A stretch of 64,000 bases of DNA from Alphaproteobacteria bacterium (lineage in GTDB: Bacteria > Pseudomonadota > Alphaproteobacteria > Rhizobiales > Xanthobacteraceae). The notes beneath the pieces were generated by a model. That model was not told the origin of the DNA. It worked only from the letters and a program-made list of their open reading frames with translations, and did not search any database. Shown one piece after another: positions 8,012-16,709 of this stretch. The stretch is taken from positions 1 through 64,000 of the forward strand of contig VBAH01000022.1 in NCBI GenBank assembly GCA_005884685.1, in the 5' to 3' direction. Numbering within the stretch: the stretch's first letter is position 1; the number at the start of each line of letters is the position of its first letter. The position numbers and the translations under genes were made by a program.

Positions 8012-8878
8012 ATGCTCATCCACATCGGTTTGGTTTCGCTGACCAAGGAAGTCTCGCTGGCGCAACTCGCACCGGTATCCGCCGCGATTCAGAAACAGAT
8101 ATCGCGGGATTTCGGGCCCATATGGAATGTAGAGGCCACGATCGATCCCTTCGACAAATTAGAAGATGTCCCCGTGGGCTATTGGCACGTCCTGCTGCAA
8201 GACGAGTTACCGAACGGCGCCGCTGGCCTCCACAAGCGCGATGATGACAAGCAACCCTTCGCGCTGGTTGCATTGACGAACAACTGGCCGGTATTTCTGA
8301 GTCACGAAGTGCTCGAAATGCTGGCTGACCCCCAAGGAACGCTGACGCGCGCAGGCAACTCGCTGAAACCGGGCCAAGGGAGAGTCGAGTATTTGCTTGA
8401 GGTTTGCGATCCCTGTCAGTCCTCGAAGTTCGCCTATTCGGTCAATTCGATTTTAGTCTCCGACTTCTATACGCCCAACTATTTTGATCCCGTGAAGAGC
8501 GGGGGCGTGCGTTACAGCTTTTCGGGACAGCTACGCGGCCCGCGCGACGTCCTGGATGGCGGATATCTATCTTGGTTCGATCCCGGCAGCCGTCATCTGT
8601 TCCAGCTTCAAATTGACGGAAAGAAAAAAACCATTCTCGACAGGGGCGAAGTTCCGTTTGGGGCCGAAAGCCTGCGGGCATTTTCCGACAGAGTCTCGAC
8701 CGATCGGCGCGATGCGGTCATTCAGGGCGGTTCGCGCCGCGGTCTGCTGCTGAGCGCTGCCGGGGACTTCCGCAAAACAGCTCGTTTCGAGAAGCTCACA
8801 CCAACATCAGTTGACGATTCTCAGATCGCGCATGCGCGCAATCTGCGCGCCCAGCTGGAACGTGTCGCGGCAAAGTGA
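8012..8878 (+). CDS. Putative metal-site (HEVLE) protein of unknown function
   Basis: This 288-residue soluble protein has no signal peptide. The central LSHEVLEMLADPQG stretch looks like a zinc-type HExxE helix, and similar SHE-hydrophobic-LEM-x-DP helices occur in uncharacterised bacterial proteins. The N-terminal 45 residues (QLAPVSAAIQKQISRDFGPIW) and VGYWHVLLQDELPNGAAGLH suggest a small protease-like fold. The second half contains CDPCQSS and SDFYTPNYFDP. GC content and codon choice are visibly lower than in the flanking genes, suggesting transfer. The next gene begins 24 bp later on the same strand, so the two are likely co-transcribed. ATG at 8012 has only a weak ribosome site. Enzymatic activity is unproven. 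Confidence 0.7.
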   Translation: MLIHIGLVSLTKEVSLAQLAPVSAAIQKQISRDFGPIWNVEATIDPFDKLEDVPVGYWHVLLQDELPNGAAGLHKRDDDKQPFALVALTNNWPVFLSHEVLEMLADPQGTLTRAGNSLKPGQGRVEYLLEVCDPCQSSKFAYSVNSILVSDFYTPNYFDPVKSGGVRYSFSGQLRGPRDVLDGGYLSWFDPGSRHLFQLQIDGKKKTILDRGEVPFGAESLRAFSDRVSTDRRDAVIQGGSRRGLLLSAAGDFRKTARFEKLTPTSVDDSQIAHARNLRAQLERVAAK

Positions 8879-8901
8879 ACCCCTCGGATGAGGAGCTGAA
8901 A

Positions 8902-9912
8902 ATGAAGCACTCGTTATTGATCACCGCATCGCTCGCCTTCGCGGTTTTCTCGATCTCACCCTCGGCCGCAGAGGAAGACACTCCCGTGTTCGGCAAGGTG
9001 ACGACGACCAAGAAAACGGCCATCAAGGCGGCGCCACAAGCGCACGCGCCCACGACAGGAGTAGCCAACGCCGACGCGGAGCTGCGCTGGATTCGGGGGG
9101 AGACAAAAGGAAAGTATGTGCGCGTCATGGTTCCGAAGGGCCCGATCGGCTGGGTTCTGGAAGCAGACGTCAACAAGATTGCCGCGCCCGATTTGACCGG
9201 AATTGCACTTGAGGGGTCGGCTCAGCCCTGCGTCAGTCCGGAGACGCTGAACGCGTGCACCACCAAGAAACCCTCCGGCTGTTCGGCGCCCGACAGCGCC
9301 CATGGTGTGGTCAATCGGATGAAACGAACCGTCCCGGCACAAGGACCGGCCATCACAGTGACCTTCGACACGTTCTCTCAGCTGCAGACCGCAGCTGTGG
9401 AATCGGTGGACCAGGGCGTCGAAATCGATCCGACGGATCGGGAATTGATCAAGAGCGGGAGCATTCAGACCACCGAGGGCAAGCTGGGTGAGGGAGACCG
9501 TGTGCGCCTGGTTGCGTTTCTCTCAGACGGCACTCCCCATCCCAATACCGGCGAATCGGTGAACTGCAATCTTAAAACCGAGGCCAACAACGACATTCAC
9601 ATATCGGTCACGGAGAGAAAGGACGGCAGCGAATTTGAAGGGATCGTTGTCGAGATGATCCCCCAGAACCGGCCGGCAAAATGGACGTCGGACAACGTCG
9701 ATGACCTGCACGGGAAAGTGCTTCTGATCGAAGGCGCGCTATTCTACGACAATCTTCACTTTCCCAACGATAATCCGAAGCATCCGCTGAAAGGCCAACC
9801 GAAGCGGTTCTCGCTTTGGGAAATCCATCCGATCACGTCGGTGAAGGTGTGCAAGAAGGCTGCGGCGAGCCAATGCGATCCGGACCGGGCCGCTGATTGG
9901 AAAAATTTTTGA
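8902..9912 (+). CDS. Secreted SH3-like protein with C-terminal unknown domain
   Basis: The protein has 336 residues. The signal peptide is clear (MKHSLLITASLAFAVF, then SISPSAAEE). Residues about 45-95 (NADAELRWIRGETKGKYVRV, then GPIGWVLEADVN) look like a bacterial SH3 domain. After a Cys-containing linker (CVSPETLNACTTKKPSGC), residues about 200-320 contain GEGDRVRLVAFLSDGTP, ENGAR-free strands, DLHGKVLLIEGALFYDN and LWEIHPIT. These resemble an OB-fold-like segment often seen beside nuclease or carbohydrate-binding modules. ATG at 8902 is chosen for the GAGGAG site at 8889 and the signal peptide. It is co-oriented with the HEVLE gene and has the same lower-GC composition. Confidence 0.75.
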   Translation: MKHSLLITASLAFAVFSISPSAAEEDTPVFGKVTTTKKTAIKAAPQAHAPTTGVANADAELRWIRGETKGKYVRVMVPKGPIGWVLEADVNKIAAPDLTGIALEGSAQPCVSPETLNACTTKKPSGCSAPDSAHGVVNRMKRTVPAQGPAITVTFDTFSQLQTAAVESVDQGVEIDPTDRELIKSGSIQTTEGKLGEGDRVRLVAFLSDGTPHPNTGESVNCNLKTEANNDIHISVTERKDGSEFEGIVVEMIPQNRPAKWTSDNVDDLHGKVLLIEGALFYDNLHFPNDNPKHPLKGQPKRFSLWEIHPITSVKVCKKAAASQCDPDRAADWKNF

Positions 9913-9989
9913 TATCCTAAAAGGAGCTGTGCGCCAGGCCGCGACAAGCGCGCTGGAACGTGGCTGACCCGATACGGTCGTTTGGGACG

Positions 9990-12830
9990 CTACTCCGCCG
10001 CGACCCTCGCGCCCTGAAACGTAATCTCCACCAAGGTCCCCGCCTCCACCGCGCTCTTGATCGCGAACGTCGCGCGGTTCGCTTCCGCCAGCGCCTTGGT
10101 CAGCGGCAGCCCGAGGCCGGTGCCGCCCGAGCCGTGGCGCGTCGAGGTCGCGAGCTGGCGGAACGGCTCCATCGCGGTCAAGATTTCCTTCTCGCTCATG
10201 CCGGCGCCGGTGTCGCGCACGCGTAAGACCGCTTCGCCGCGCTCGGTCTGCGCGGTCGAGACGATCACCTGGCCGCCCGCGCCGGTGAACTTGATCGAGT
10301 TTGACAGCAAGTTCAGCACGATCTGGCGCACCGAGCGCGCGTCCGCCATCACCGGCGGCAGATGGGTCGAGAGCGAGGAGCGGATGATGATGCGCTCGCG
10401 GTTCGCCTGCGGCTGCATCAGCGCGACGCATTGGCCCACCAGCGCGTTCAGGTTCACGCTCGCGAACACCAGGTCGAGCTTGCCGGCCTCGATCTTGGAA
10501 AGGTCGAGCAGGTCGTTGATCAGCGAGACGAGATGCTCGCCCGAGGCATGAATGTCTCTGAGGTATTCGCGATAGCGCTCGTTGCCGAGCGCGCCGAACT
10601 GCTCCCGGGTCATCACTTCGGAAAAGCCGATGATGGCATTGAGCGGCGTGCGGATCTCGTGGGAGATTTTTGCCAGGAAATCCGATTTTTGCGACGACGC
10701 GCGCTCGGCGCTGCGCCGGGCGTTGGTAAGGTCCTCCTCGGCGCGCTTCCACTGCGTGATGTCGCGCAGCACGGCGCAGAATTTCGGCGTGTCCTCGCCG
10801 ATGCGCCCCATGGTCATGAACAGCGGAATGAGCCCGCCCTGGCGCACGCGCCCGATCACTTCGCGCCCGTCGTTCATCACGCTCGCGACGCCGTTGTCGG
10901 CAAGCCGCTCCAGATAGTCGCGCGCCTCGCGTTCGCTCTCCGGCGCGAACAGCTCGGTGAACGGGCGGCGCGCCATCTCGTGATACGCGTAACCGAACAG
11001 CGCCTCGGCCGGGCGGTTCATCGAGAGCACGAAACCCTCGCGGTCGACCGTGATCACGCCGTCGGTCGCGGTGTCGAGGATCGCGTTTCCCTCGCGCAGC
11101 TCGGCTTGGGCCTTGCGCAGGTCGGCGCTGATGTCGTGCGCCCGCTCGGCCGCCGCGGTGCGCACCAGCACCAGCATCAGCGCGCTCTCGCCCTGCCATG
11201 GCACGCTGTAGAGCCGGCCCTCGCAGGTCAGCGCGTGGCCATTGCGCGTTTCGATCGTGAAGGTCTTGCCGGTGCCGTTGGTGCGGTCGAGCGCGCCCGC
11301 CTGGCGGTCGGCGACAAGCCGCTCGAGCCCGCCCGCGGCCGCGACCGCATCGAGGTCCGCATAGCCGGTCCATTCGAGGAATGCGCGGTTGGCATAGAGC
11401 AGCGCGTCGGCACGATGGATCAGGATGCCGACGGGGAGGCGTTCGAGGACGGCAAGCTGCGCGGCCTCGCCATTCGGCACGGTGCCCTGCGGGGCGCCGG
11501 TCGCGAACGCACTCGGCATCGGGGCGTGGTCGGCAATGTCGGGCTCCGGCGCCGCCGCCGGCTCCTGCGCAACGGGCTCCTCTCGCGCCGGCTCGGGCGC
11601 CGGCGGCGGTTCGCCGGTCGCGAGCGTTGCGGCGATCTCGTTGAACGCGGAGCGCTCGACCGGCGTGAGGCTCGGCCGCTTGTCGTGCGTCGCGCCGCGA
11701 AACGGCACGACGTTCTTCGATGCCGGCACGATGGTGAGGTGCGGCCGCTCCGCTTGTTTCGACTCGGCAGGCAGCGCGCGCGCGACGTCGCGGCAGATGC
11801 CGAAGCCGCGATAGCCGGTGAAGCTGCGGTCGCGCTCGAAGATCGGCAGGCCGGACAATTCCACCGGCACGGTTTTGCCGCTTGCGTCCGCCGGCCACGC
11901 AATCACGATGCCGCTGAAGGTGTCGCGCGCGGCGATCGCGTTTCCGACGCGCCCTTCCGGATCGATGCCGAGCGCCGCGGCGATCTCGCTCCACGGCATG
12001 CCCATCAGCGCGGCGGTGCGCGGACCCATCGCGTCGGCGAACGCGGGCGCCGCAAGCTGGAAGCGCAGCTCCGCGTCCATGGTCCAGACGAAGCGCAGCG
12101 GCGCGCGCCGTTCGGGCTGGGAGGACGGCTCGGCGTCGGCCCCGGCTTCGCCCTGATCCGCGTCCTCGCGCGCCTGTTCGGGGCGAGCTTCAGCGCTGCC
12201 ATGAGTATGGCTGAGGGTCGCGAGCAGCACCGTGGCGCTGCCGCCGCCGATGCGCTCCAGCGTAAGCGGGCCGAGCGCGCTCTCGCCGCCGGCCGCGATC
12301 GCATCGGCTTTCAATGCGTCCGCGCCGAGCGTCGCCAGCGTGGTGCCGGCTTCGAGATCGCCGGTCGCGTAGAGCAGCGTGCCCTCGGTCGAGAACACCG
12401 CGAGAGGTTCGCTGCTGGCGCCGAACAGGCGCGCTGCGCGCTCGGCCAGCGGCAGCACCGGCCGCGCCGGCTCGGAGGCGACCACCAGGATGGCGTATGT
12501 CTCGCCGGGCAACGTCACGCGCGAGCAGCTGCACACGAGACTGCTGCCGATGCCGCGCACGCGTTCGAGCCGCGGCGCGCCGCTTGGCGGCAGCGATCCG
12601 GCAAGGCGCGCCACATCGGCCGCAACCGGCTGATCGGCCTGAAAAATCTGCTCCGCCAGTGCGGTCGGGGATGCGGCGCCGAGCACCGCCGCGCCGCTGG
12701 CATTCGCCCACACGACGCGGCTCGCATCGGACGCCCACAGCCAGGCCGGGATCGCGCTCAGCGCAAAGGGCGAGAGCCGCGCGTCGCGCGTGAGCGCCAG
12801 CATCGTATCGGCTCGCTCGGATGCGATCAT
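9990..12830 (-). CDS. Multi-PAS sensor histidine kinase (PleC/DivJ/PdhS type)
   Basis: This large cytoplasmic kinase has 946 residues from ATG 12830. PAS-like regions start near residues 20, 240 and 450, with a final classic PAS (GNAILDTATDGVITVDREGF) around residue 595, separated by Ala/Pro/Glu linkers. The DHp helix reads FLAKISHEIRTPLNAIIGFS with phospho-acceptor His near residue 724. The ATP-binding N, G1 and G2 boxes are NLLSNSIKFTG, DTGAGM and GTGLGL. No transmembrane segment is evident. The H-box and following YREYLRDIHASGEHLVSLIN resemble alphaproteobacterial cell-cycle kinases such as PleC, DivJ and PdhS. No response regulator is adjacent, so the partner (perhaps DivK) is an inference. 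Confidence 0.88.
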   Translation of the reverse strand: MIASERADTMLALTRDARLSPFALSAIPAWLWASDASRVVWANASGAAVLGAASPTALAEQIFQADQPVAADVARLAGSLPPSGAPRLERVRGIGSSLVCSCSRVTLPGETYAILVVASEPARPVLPLAERAARLFGASSEPLAVFSTEGTLLYATGDLEAGTTLATLGADALKADAIAAGGESALGPLTLERIGGGSATVLLATLSHTHGSAEARPEQAREDADQGEAGADAEPSSQPERRAPLRFVWTMDAELRFQLAAPAFADAMGPRTAALMGMPWSEIAAALGIDPEGRVGNAIAARDTFSGIVIAWPADASGKTVPVELSGLPIFERDRSFTGYRGFGICRDVARALPAESKQAERPHLTIVPASKNVVPFRGATHDKRPSLTPVERSAFNEIAATLATGEPPPAPEPAREEPVAQEPAAAPEPDIADHAPMPSAFATGAPQGTVPNGEAAQLAVLERLPVGILIHRADALLYANRAFLEWTGYADLDAVAAAGGLERLVADRQAGALDRTNGTGKTFTIETRNGHALTCEGRLYSVPWQGESALMLVLVRTAAAERAHDISADLRKAQAELREGNAILDTATDGVITVDREGFVLSMNRPAEALFGYAYHEMARRPFTELFAPESEREARDYLERLADNGVASVMNDGREVIGRVRQGGLIPLFMTMGRIGEDTPKFCAVLRDITQWKRAEEDLTNARRSAERASSQKSDFLAKISHEIRTPLNAIIGFSEVMTREQFGALGNERYREYLRDIHASGEHLVSLINDLLDLSKIEAGKLDLVFASVNLNALVGQCVALMQPQANRERIIIRSSLSTHLPPVMADARSVRQIVLNLLSNSIKFTGAGGQVIVSTAQTERGEAVLRVRDTGAGMSEKEILTAMEPFRQLATSTRHGSGGTGLGLPLTKALAEANRATFAIKSAVEAGTLVEITFQGARVAAE

Positions 12831-13043
12831 TCGGGCCCGTCGCGCTAAACGGCAGCGTAAACAAACCCTTAATACGGCCATGGCGCCCCGTCCACGCGCC
12901 GCAGCGCGCAACGCACGGCGAAGCGCGGATAACCTTAATGCGGCGCGCGCACCTGCCCGGGCCCTTCACCCGCCATGGCGGTCGGAAACTCAACTGGCCA
13001 AGCCGCGCTTGAAGGGATAGCACGGAGCCCAAGGAGAACCCCG

Positions 13044-13415
13044 ATGGCCAATGATCCGACCTGGAATTTCGATGTTCCGACCCAGATGCGCCAGTTCGCC
13101 GAGCAGAGCGTCGAGCAGGCCAAGAAGGCCGTCGACGGCTTCCTGACGGCGGCACAGAAGACCGCCACCACCCTGGAGACCCAGGCCAATACCGCGCAGG
13201 CCGGCGCCAAGGACGTGCGCGCGAAGGTGATGAGCCTCGCGGAGGAAAACATCAACAATTCCTTCGCGTTCGCCCAGAAGCTGGTGCGCGCGAAGGACAT
13301 CCAGGAGGTGATGGCGCTGCAGCAGGAGTTCCTGCAGCAGCAGATGCAGGCGCTGCAGTCGCAGGCCACCGATCTCGGCGCGACGGCCGCTCAGGCGGCC
13401 AAGCCCAAGGGCTGA
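13044..13415 (+). CDS. Phasin family protein (123 aa)
   Basis: A short, helical, Gln/Ala-rich protein with the phasin pattern (MRQFAEQSVEQAKKAVDGF; NNSFAFAQKLVRAKDIQEVM; EFLQQQMQALQSQATDLG). Phasins coat polyhydroxyalkanoate granules, and some act as stress chaperones. The ATG at 13044 follows AAGGAGAA at the right distance; earlier in-frame codons lack a ribosome site. A second, longer phasin follows 156 bp downstream with its own promoter, so the two may be regulated separately. No phaC or phaR is in the window. Confidence 0.9.
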   Translation: MANDPTWNFDVPTQMRQFAEQSVEQAKKAVDGFLTAAQKTATTLETQANTAQAGAKDVRAKVMSLAEENINNSFAFAQKLVRAKDIQEVMALQQEFLQQQMQALQSQATDLGATAAQAAKPKG

Positions 13416-13470
13416 AAAGCCCTTCCATTCAAGCTGCTATAAATTATTTTGTGCGGCGCAGCATTTCCCA

Positions 13471-13499
13471 TTGCATCGCACCATGGCCGATGCTATCTT
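13471..13499 (+). promoter_or_regulatory. Sigma-70-like promoter of the second phasin gene
   Basis: TTGCAT and TATCTT are separated by exactly 17 bp, 73 bp upstream of the phasin ATG, in an AT-richer stretch after the first phasin. Assignment is by sequence match only. Confidence 0.45.
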
Positions 13500-13571
13500 A
13501 ACGTCATCGGGACATTTTGCGGCAGCTGGTGAGAGCCAGCCGCGCGCTGACCAAGCGAGAGGACTATTCCC

Positions 13572-14069
13572 ATGACCGAAGCCACCACCGTGAAACCGAA
13601 GCCGGCGAAAGCCGCGACCGTCATTCCGATGTTCGAAATGCCGAAGTTCGACATCCCGAGCTTCGAGATGCCGAAGATGGAAGTTCCCGCCGCGTTCCGC
13701 GAGTTCGCCGAAAAGGGCGTCGCGCAGACCAAGGACGCCTACGAGAAGTTCAAGGCGGTCGCCGAAGAGAACACCGCGATGCTCGAGACCGTCTACACCA
13801 CCGCCTCGAAGGGCTCGACCGAATACGGCCTGAAGGTGCTCGAAGTCGCCCGCGCCAACACCGCGGCGATGTTCGACTATGTCGAGGCGCTGTTCGCCGT
13901 GAAGTCGCCGTCCGAGTTCGTCGAGCTCTCGACCAAGCATGCGCGTGAGCACTTCGAGACCGTGACCGGCCAGGGCAAGGAGCTCGCCGGCCTCGCGCAG
14001 AAGGTCGCGACCGAGACCGCCGAGCCGATCAAGAGCGGCGTGTCCAAGGCGATGAAGAAGGTCGCCTGA
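13572..14069 (+). CDS. Phasin family protein (165 aa)
   Basis: The N-terminal tail is repetitive and phenylalanine/proline-rich (IPMFEMPKFDIPSFEMPKME), likely a surface-binding segment. A phasin_2-type helical domain follows: FREFAEKGVAQTKDAYEKFK, TASKGSTEYGLKVLEVARAN, YVEALFAVKSPSEFVELSTK, and a C-terminal AKKVA-like Lys/Ala end. This layout is typical of rhizobial phasins that bind PHA granules in the cytoplasm. A GAGAGGA site precedes the ATG. A strong intrinsic terminator follows 28 bp after the stop, so the phasin unit ends here. Confidence 0.93.
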   Translation: MTEATTVKPKPAKAATVIPMFEMPKFDIPSFEMPKMEVPAAFREFAEKGVAQTKDAYEKFKAVAEENTAMLETVYTTASKGSTEYGLKVLEVARANTAAMFDYVEALFAVKSPSEFVELSTKHAREHFETVTGQGKELAGLAQKVATETAEPIKSGVSKAMKKVA

Positions 14070-14097
14070 CGTTCGCACGAGTTGGTAGCGTGAGTAG

Positions 14098-14124
14098 CCC
14101 GGGCCGGTTGCCCGGGTTTTTTCT
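14098..14124 (+). terminator. Rho-independent terminator after phasin genes
   Basis: The stem CCCGGGC / GCCCGGG has 7 perfect pairs, a CGGTT loop, and a run of six T followed by CTT. Confidence 0.9.
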
Positions 14125-14199
14125 TGAACGGCGGGGTAAACGGCGCGGCCGCGAGCGGGCAGAACCACTTGCCGCAAGGGGCCGGCGAGTGCCTTGATC

Positions 14200-14248
14200 G
14201 AGCATGATCTTTTCCGAAAACCGGCTTCCACTTTTCGGGATCATGCTC
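14200..14248. repeat. Dispersed palindromic repeat, family A, copy 2
   Basis: GAGCATGATCTTTTCCGAAA ... TTTTCGGGATCATGCTC. The outer 10-bp arms are perfect inversions. It is the best-preserved of the three family A copies and lies just 5' of tRNA-His. Confidence 0.9.
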
Positions 14249-14278
14249 TAGTTTCCGCCCGCTCGCCCGCGAGCCTGT

Positions 14279-14355
14279 GCAGCTGTAGCTCAGATGGTTA
14301 GAGCGCCGGTCTGTGGAACCGGAGGTCGGTGGTTCGAAGCCACCCAGCTGTACCA
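14279..14355 (+). tRNA. tRNA-His (GTG anticodon), CCA encoded
   Basis: A full 77-nt cloverleaf. The acceptor GCAGCTG pairs with CAGCTGT, the D arm is GCTC/GAGC, the anticodon stem CCGGT/ACCGG carries the loop CTGTGGA, and the T arm is GGTGG/CCACC around TTCGAAG. Position 1:72 is a G-U pair, the discriminator is A73, and no encoded G at -1 pairs with C73. This is the alphaproteobacterial variant of tRNA-His, matched to an unusual HisRS in that class. CCA is genomically encoded. Confidence 0.97.
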
Positions 14356-14463
14356 TTCAAATCAATAACTTAACCGCTCCCCACCCGCGCGATACAGACA
14401 ACACAATCGCAACATCCTCCGGAAACATGGCTGCGCTATCCCTTACATCGAAGGGGACGCGCC

Positions 14464-14667
14464 ATGAAGAACCACTCTCTGATCGATGCCGACAGCACCA
14501 CACACCTGAAGATCGCGGCTGTCGCACTCGTGGCCACGGTCGTGTTCATGGTGGTGGTTTCGGCGAGCGGCCTTGCCCGTTGGGACAGCATGCTGGTTCA
14601 TGGTCCGGTCGTGAAGGCGACGACCACGACGACCATCGCGGGAAGCGGCGCGACGCACGTCCGCTAA
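14464..14667 (+). CDS. Small single-pass membrane protein (67 aa)
   Basis: The short protein has one clear membrane helix (IAAVALVATVVFMVVVSAS) between a charged N-terminus and a Thr-rich tail (VKATTTTTIAGSGATHVR). ATG at 14464 follows GGGGACGCGCC, a moderate ribosome site. It resembles small hypothetical proteins found in Bradyrhizobium relatives. No function can be assigned. It stands alone between tRNA-His and the convergent metallo-hydrolase gene. Confidence 0.6.
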   Translation: MKNHSLIDADSTTHLKIAAVALVATVVFMVVVSASGLARWDSMLVHGPVVKATTTTTIAGSGATHVR

Positions 14668-14706
14668 GCCAAGCCTGACAATCAAATCACTCGGGACAGG
14701 CGCTCG

Positions 14707-15585
14707 TCAGAGCGCCTGCTGCCATATCTCCGGAACCAGCTCATAGCCGCCGTCGGGGCGGCGATTGAGATTGAGGAATCCCGGAAAGTGCATGTGCATG
14801 CCGGCACAGAGCAGCCGGTCGGCCGCGACAGAATCGAAGATGCGCTTGCGCGTCGCAACTGCGGCTTCGCCATCCACGTCGGGCTCCATGAAGACGTCCG
14901 GCCGGCGCGTCTGGATGTCCGGCATGTGCACGATGTCGCCCCAGATCAGCAGCTGCTCGCCATTGGATGAAACCAGATAACCCGTGTGGCCGGGCGTGTG
15001 CCCATAGAGTGGCAGGGCGGTGACGCGGGGAAACACCTCGCCGCGCGGATCGCGGCGGCGGTTGTGGTACGGCTTGATCTGCTCGCGCGCCCATTGGAAG
15101 AAGCGCATCTTCTGCCGCTCGGTCGCGCGCGCCATCGCGGCATCGTCGTGCCAATGCGCGACGTCGCGCTCGGAGACGACCAGCTCGGCATTCGGAAACA
15201 CCGCCGCGCCGGCCTTGTCGGTTAGCCCATTGGAATGATCCGGATGCATGTGGGTGAGCAGGATCGTGTCGATCGACGCGATATCGACGCCTGCGGCGGC
15301 CAGGTTCTGCGGCATCTTGCCGAGCGTCGGCCCCATTTTGTCGCCCGAGCCGGTTTCGACCAGCGCGATGCGTCCGGCCGAATGCAGCACGAAGCAGTTG
15401 ATCGACACGCGCGGCGGGGCAGGGCGATAGGCCTCCTTCAGGATCCGCTCCGCATCCTGCGGCGTGATGTTGCGCATGAAGTCGTACGAGGCGTCGAGAT
15501 AGCCGTCGCTGATCGCCGTCACCACGATGTCGCCGATGCGACGGCGATAGACCCCGGGGATTTGCGTCGAGGGGAGGGTGCTCAT
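14707..15585 (-). CDS. MBL-fold metallo-hydrolase
   Basis: This 292-residue metallo-beta-lactamase-fold enzyme has the canonical metal motif LLTHMHPDHSNGL (HxHxDH), a later GHTPGHTGYLV with the third metal His, and GDIVHMPDIQ with the bridging Asp. It has no signal peptide and is probably cytosolic. Its ATG overlaps the stop codon of the upstream prenyl synthase gene by 4 bp (ATGA), so the two are translationally coupled. The substrate is unknown; coupling to ispA hints at a prenyl-lipid or isoprenoid-linked ester, but that is inference only. It lies at the left edge of the isoprenoid-hopanoid locus. Confidence 0.9.
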   Translation of the reverse strand: MSTLPSTQIPGVYRRRIGDIVVTAISDGYLDASYDFMRNITPQDAERILKEAYRPAPPRVSINCFVLHSAGRIALVETGSGDKMGPTLGKMPQNLAAAGVDIASIDTILLTHMHPDHSNGLTDKAGAAVFPNAELVVSERDVAHWHDDAAMARATERQKMRFFQWAREQIKPYHNRRRDPRGEVFPRVTALPLYGHTPGHTGYLVSSNGEQLLIWGDIVHMPDIQTRRPDVFMEPDVDGEAAVATRKRIFDSVAADRLLCAGMHMHFPGFLNLNRRPDGGYELVPEIWQQAL

Positions 15586-16526
15586 GTTTTCCGCTCGGCG
15601 ACGAAGCGCGCGGCCATCTTCAACACGTCGCCGTCGCGGCCGAAGATGCCGAGCGCGGTCTCGGATTCCGCCACCAGCTGCGTCAGCCGCGCCTTGGCGC
15701 CACCGAGGCCGAGCACGCTGACGAACGTGCCCTTGCCGAGCGCCGCATCCTTGCCGGTCGCCTTGCCGACGGTCGCGGCATCGCCTTCGACATCGAGCAG
15801 GTCGTCGGCGATCTGGAAGGCTTCGCCAAGCAGCGTGCCATAGCGGTCGACCGCATCGCGCTGCGCGGGCGTCGCCTCGCCGAGGATAGCGCCGGCAAGG
15901 CAGCCGAAGCGGAGCAATGCCCCCGTCTTCATGGTCTGCAACAGCTTCACGTGCGCGGCATCGAGCGTCTGCACCGTGCCGCCGTCGAACCGTCCCTCGG
16001 CGGCGAGATCGAGCATCTGTCCGCCGACCATGCCGCCGAGACCGGCCGCGCGCGCCAAAGCTGCCACCAGTGCGATGCGCACCGCTGCGCTCGGATGTGT
16101 TTCCTCGCGCGCCAGAATGTCGAACGCGAGCGTCAGCAGTCCGTCGCCCGCAAGAATCGCAGTCGCCTCGTCGTATTTCTTGTGTGCGGTCGGCCGCCCG
16201 CGGCGCAGATCGTCATTGTCCATGGCCGGCAGGTCGTCGTGCGCGAGCGAATAGCAATGCACGAACTCGAGCGCAGCGCCCGCCATCAGCGCGCGCTCGC
16301 GCGGCGCCTTGAATAGAGCAGCGGTTTCGACCACCAGGAACGGCCGCAGCCGTTTTCCCCCGCCGAGGCTGACATGGCGCATCGCGTCCATCAGGCGCTG
16401 CGGGCGCGCACGCTCGTCGGGCAGCGGCGTTGCGGCGAGCAGCCGTTCGAGCAGGCGCTCGGTATCGGCAGCGACCTGATCGAGCCGCTGCCGGAACGTC
16501 GTCCCGGCGTCCGTTACGTCATTCAT
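15582..16526 (-). CDS. ispA: Farnesyl diphosphate synthase (short-chain polyprenyl synthase)
   Basis: The enzyme has 314 residues. The first aspartate-rich motif is LAHDDLPAMDND and the second is FQIADDLLDVEGD; GGGKRLRP is the substrate-binding segment. The bulky tyrosine five residues before the first motif (CYSLAHDD) fits a short, C15 chain length. It condenses IPP with DMAPP and GPP to make farnesyl diphosphate in the cytosol, the direct precursor of squalene made by HpnC/D/E next door. The ATG at 16526 (MNDVTDAG) is preferred over an upstream in-frame start that lacks homology. It is divergent from hpnB (183-bp gap) and coupled to the metallo-hydrolase downstream. Confidence 0.93.
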   Translation of the reverse strand: MNDVTDAGTTFRQRLDQVAADTERLLERLLAATPLPDERARPQRLMDAMRHVSLGGGKRLRPFLVVETAALFKAPRERALMAGAALEFVHCYSLAHDDLPAMDNDDLRRGRPTAHKKYDEATAILAGDGLLTLAFDILAREETHPSAAVRIALVAALARAAGLGGMVGGQMLDLAAEGRFDGGTVQTLDAAHVKLLQTMKTGALLRFGCLAGAILGEATPAQRDAVDRYGTLLGEAFQIADDLLDVEGDAATVGKATGKDAALGKGTFVSVLGLGGAKARLTQLVAESETALGIFGRDGDVLKMAARFVAERKT

Positions 16527-16709
16527 CTGGGATTGCCCGGCAGTCCATCCATTGGGCGTGAAAATCAGCAGGTCGAGGGTCCGGCGGCAAGCGGAAACAG
16601 GCATTTTGGGTTAATCGGCCAAGTCCTATGGCATCCGCAAACTCTCACCGCAACCCTTTGATTTGGCTTGCTGGACAGCCCCCGGACGCATGCTTTAGTG
16701 GCTTCCCCG

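Noticed and set aside
10362-12848. Very long plus-strand open frame opposite the histidine kinase
   Set aside because: It is an antisense shadow in GC-rich DNA: arginine-rich, no motif, and the kinase on the other strand has all its boxes.
16600-16625. Possible EcfG/RpoE-type promoter (GGAAAC ... GTT) before hpnB
   Set aside because: The spacing is about 12 bp rather than the 16-17 bp expected, so it is not supported.
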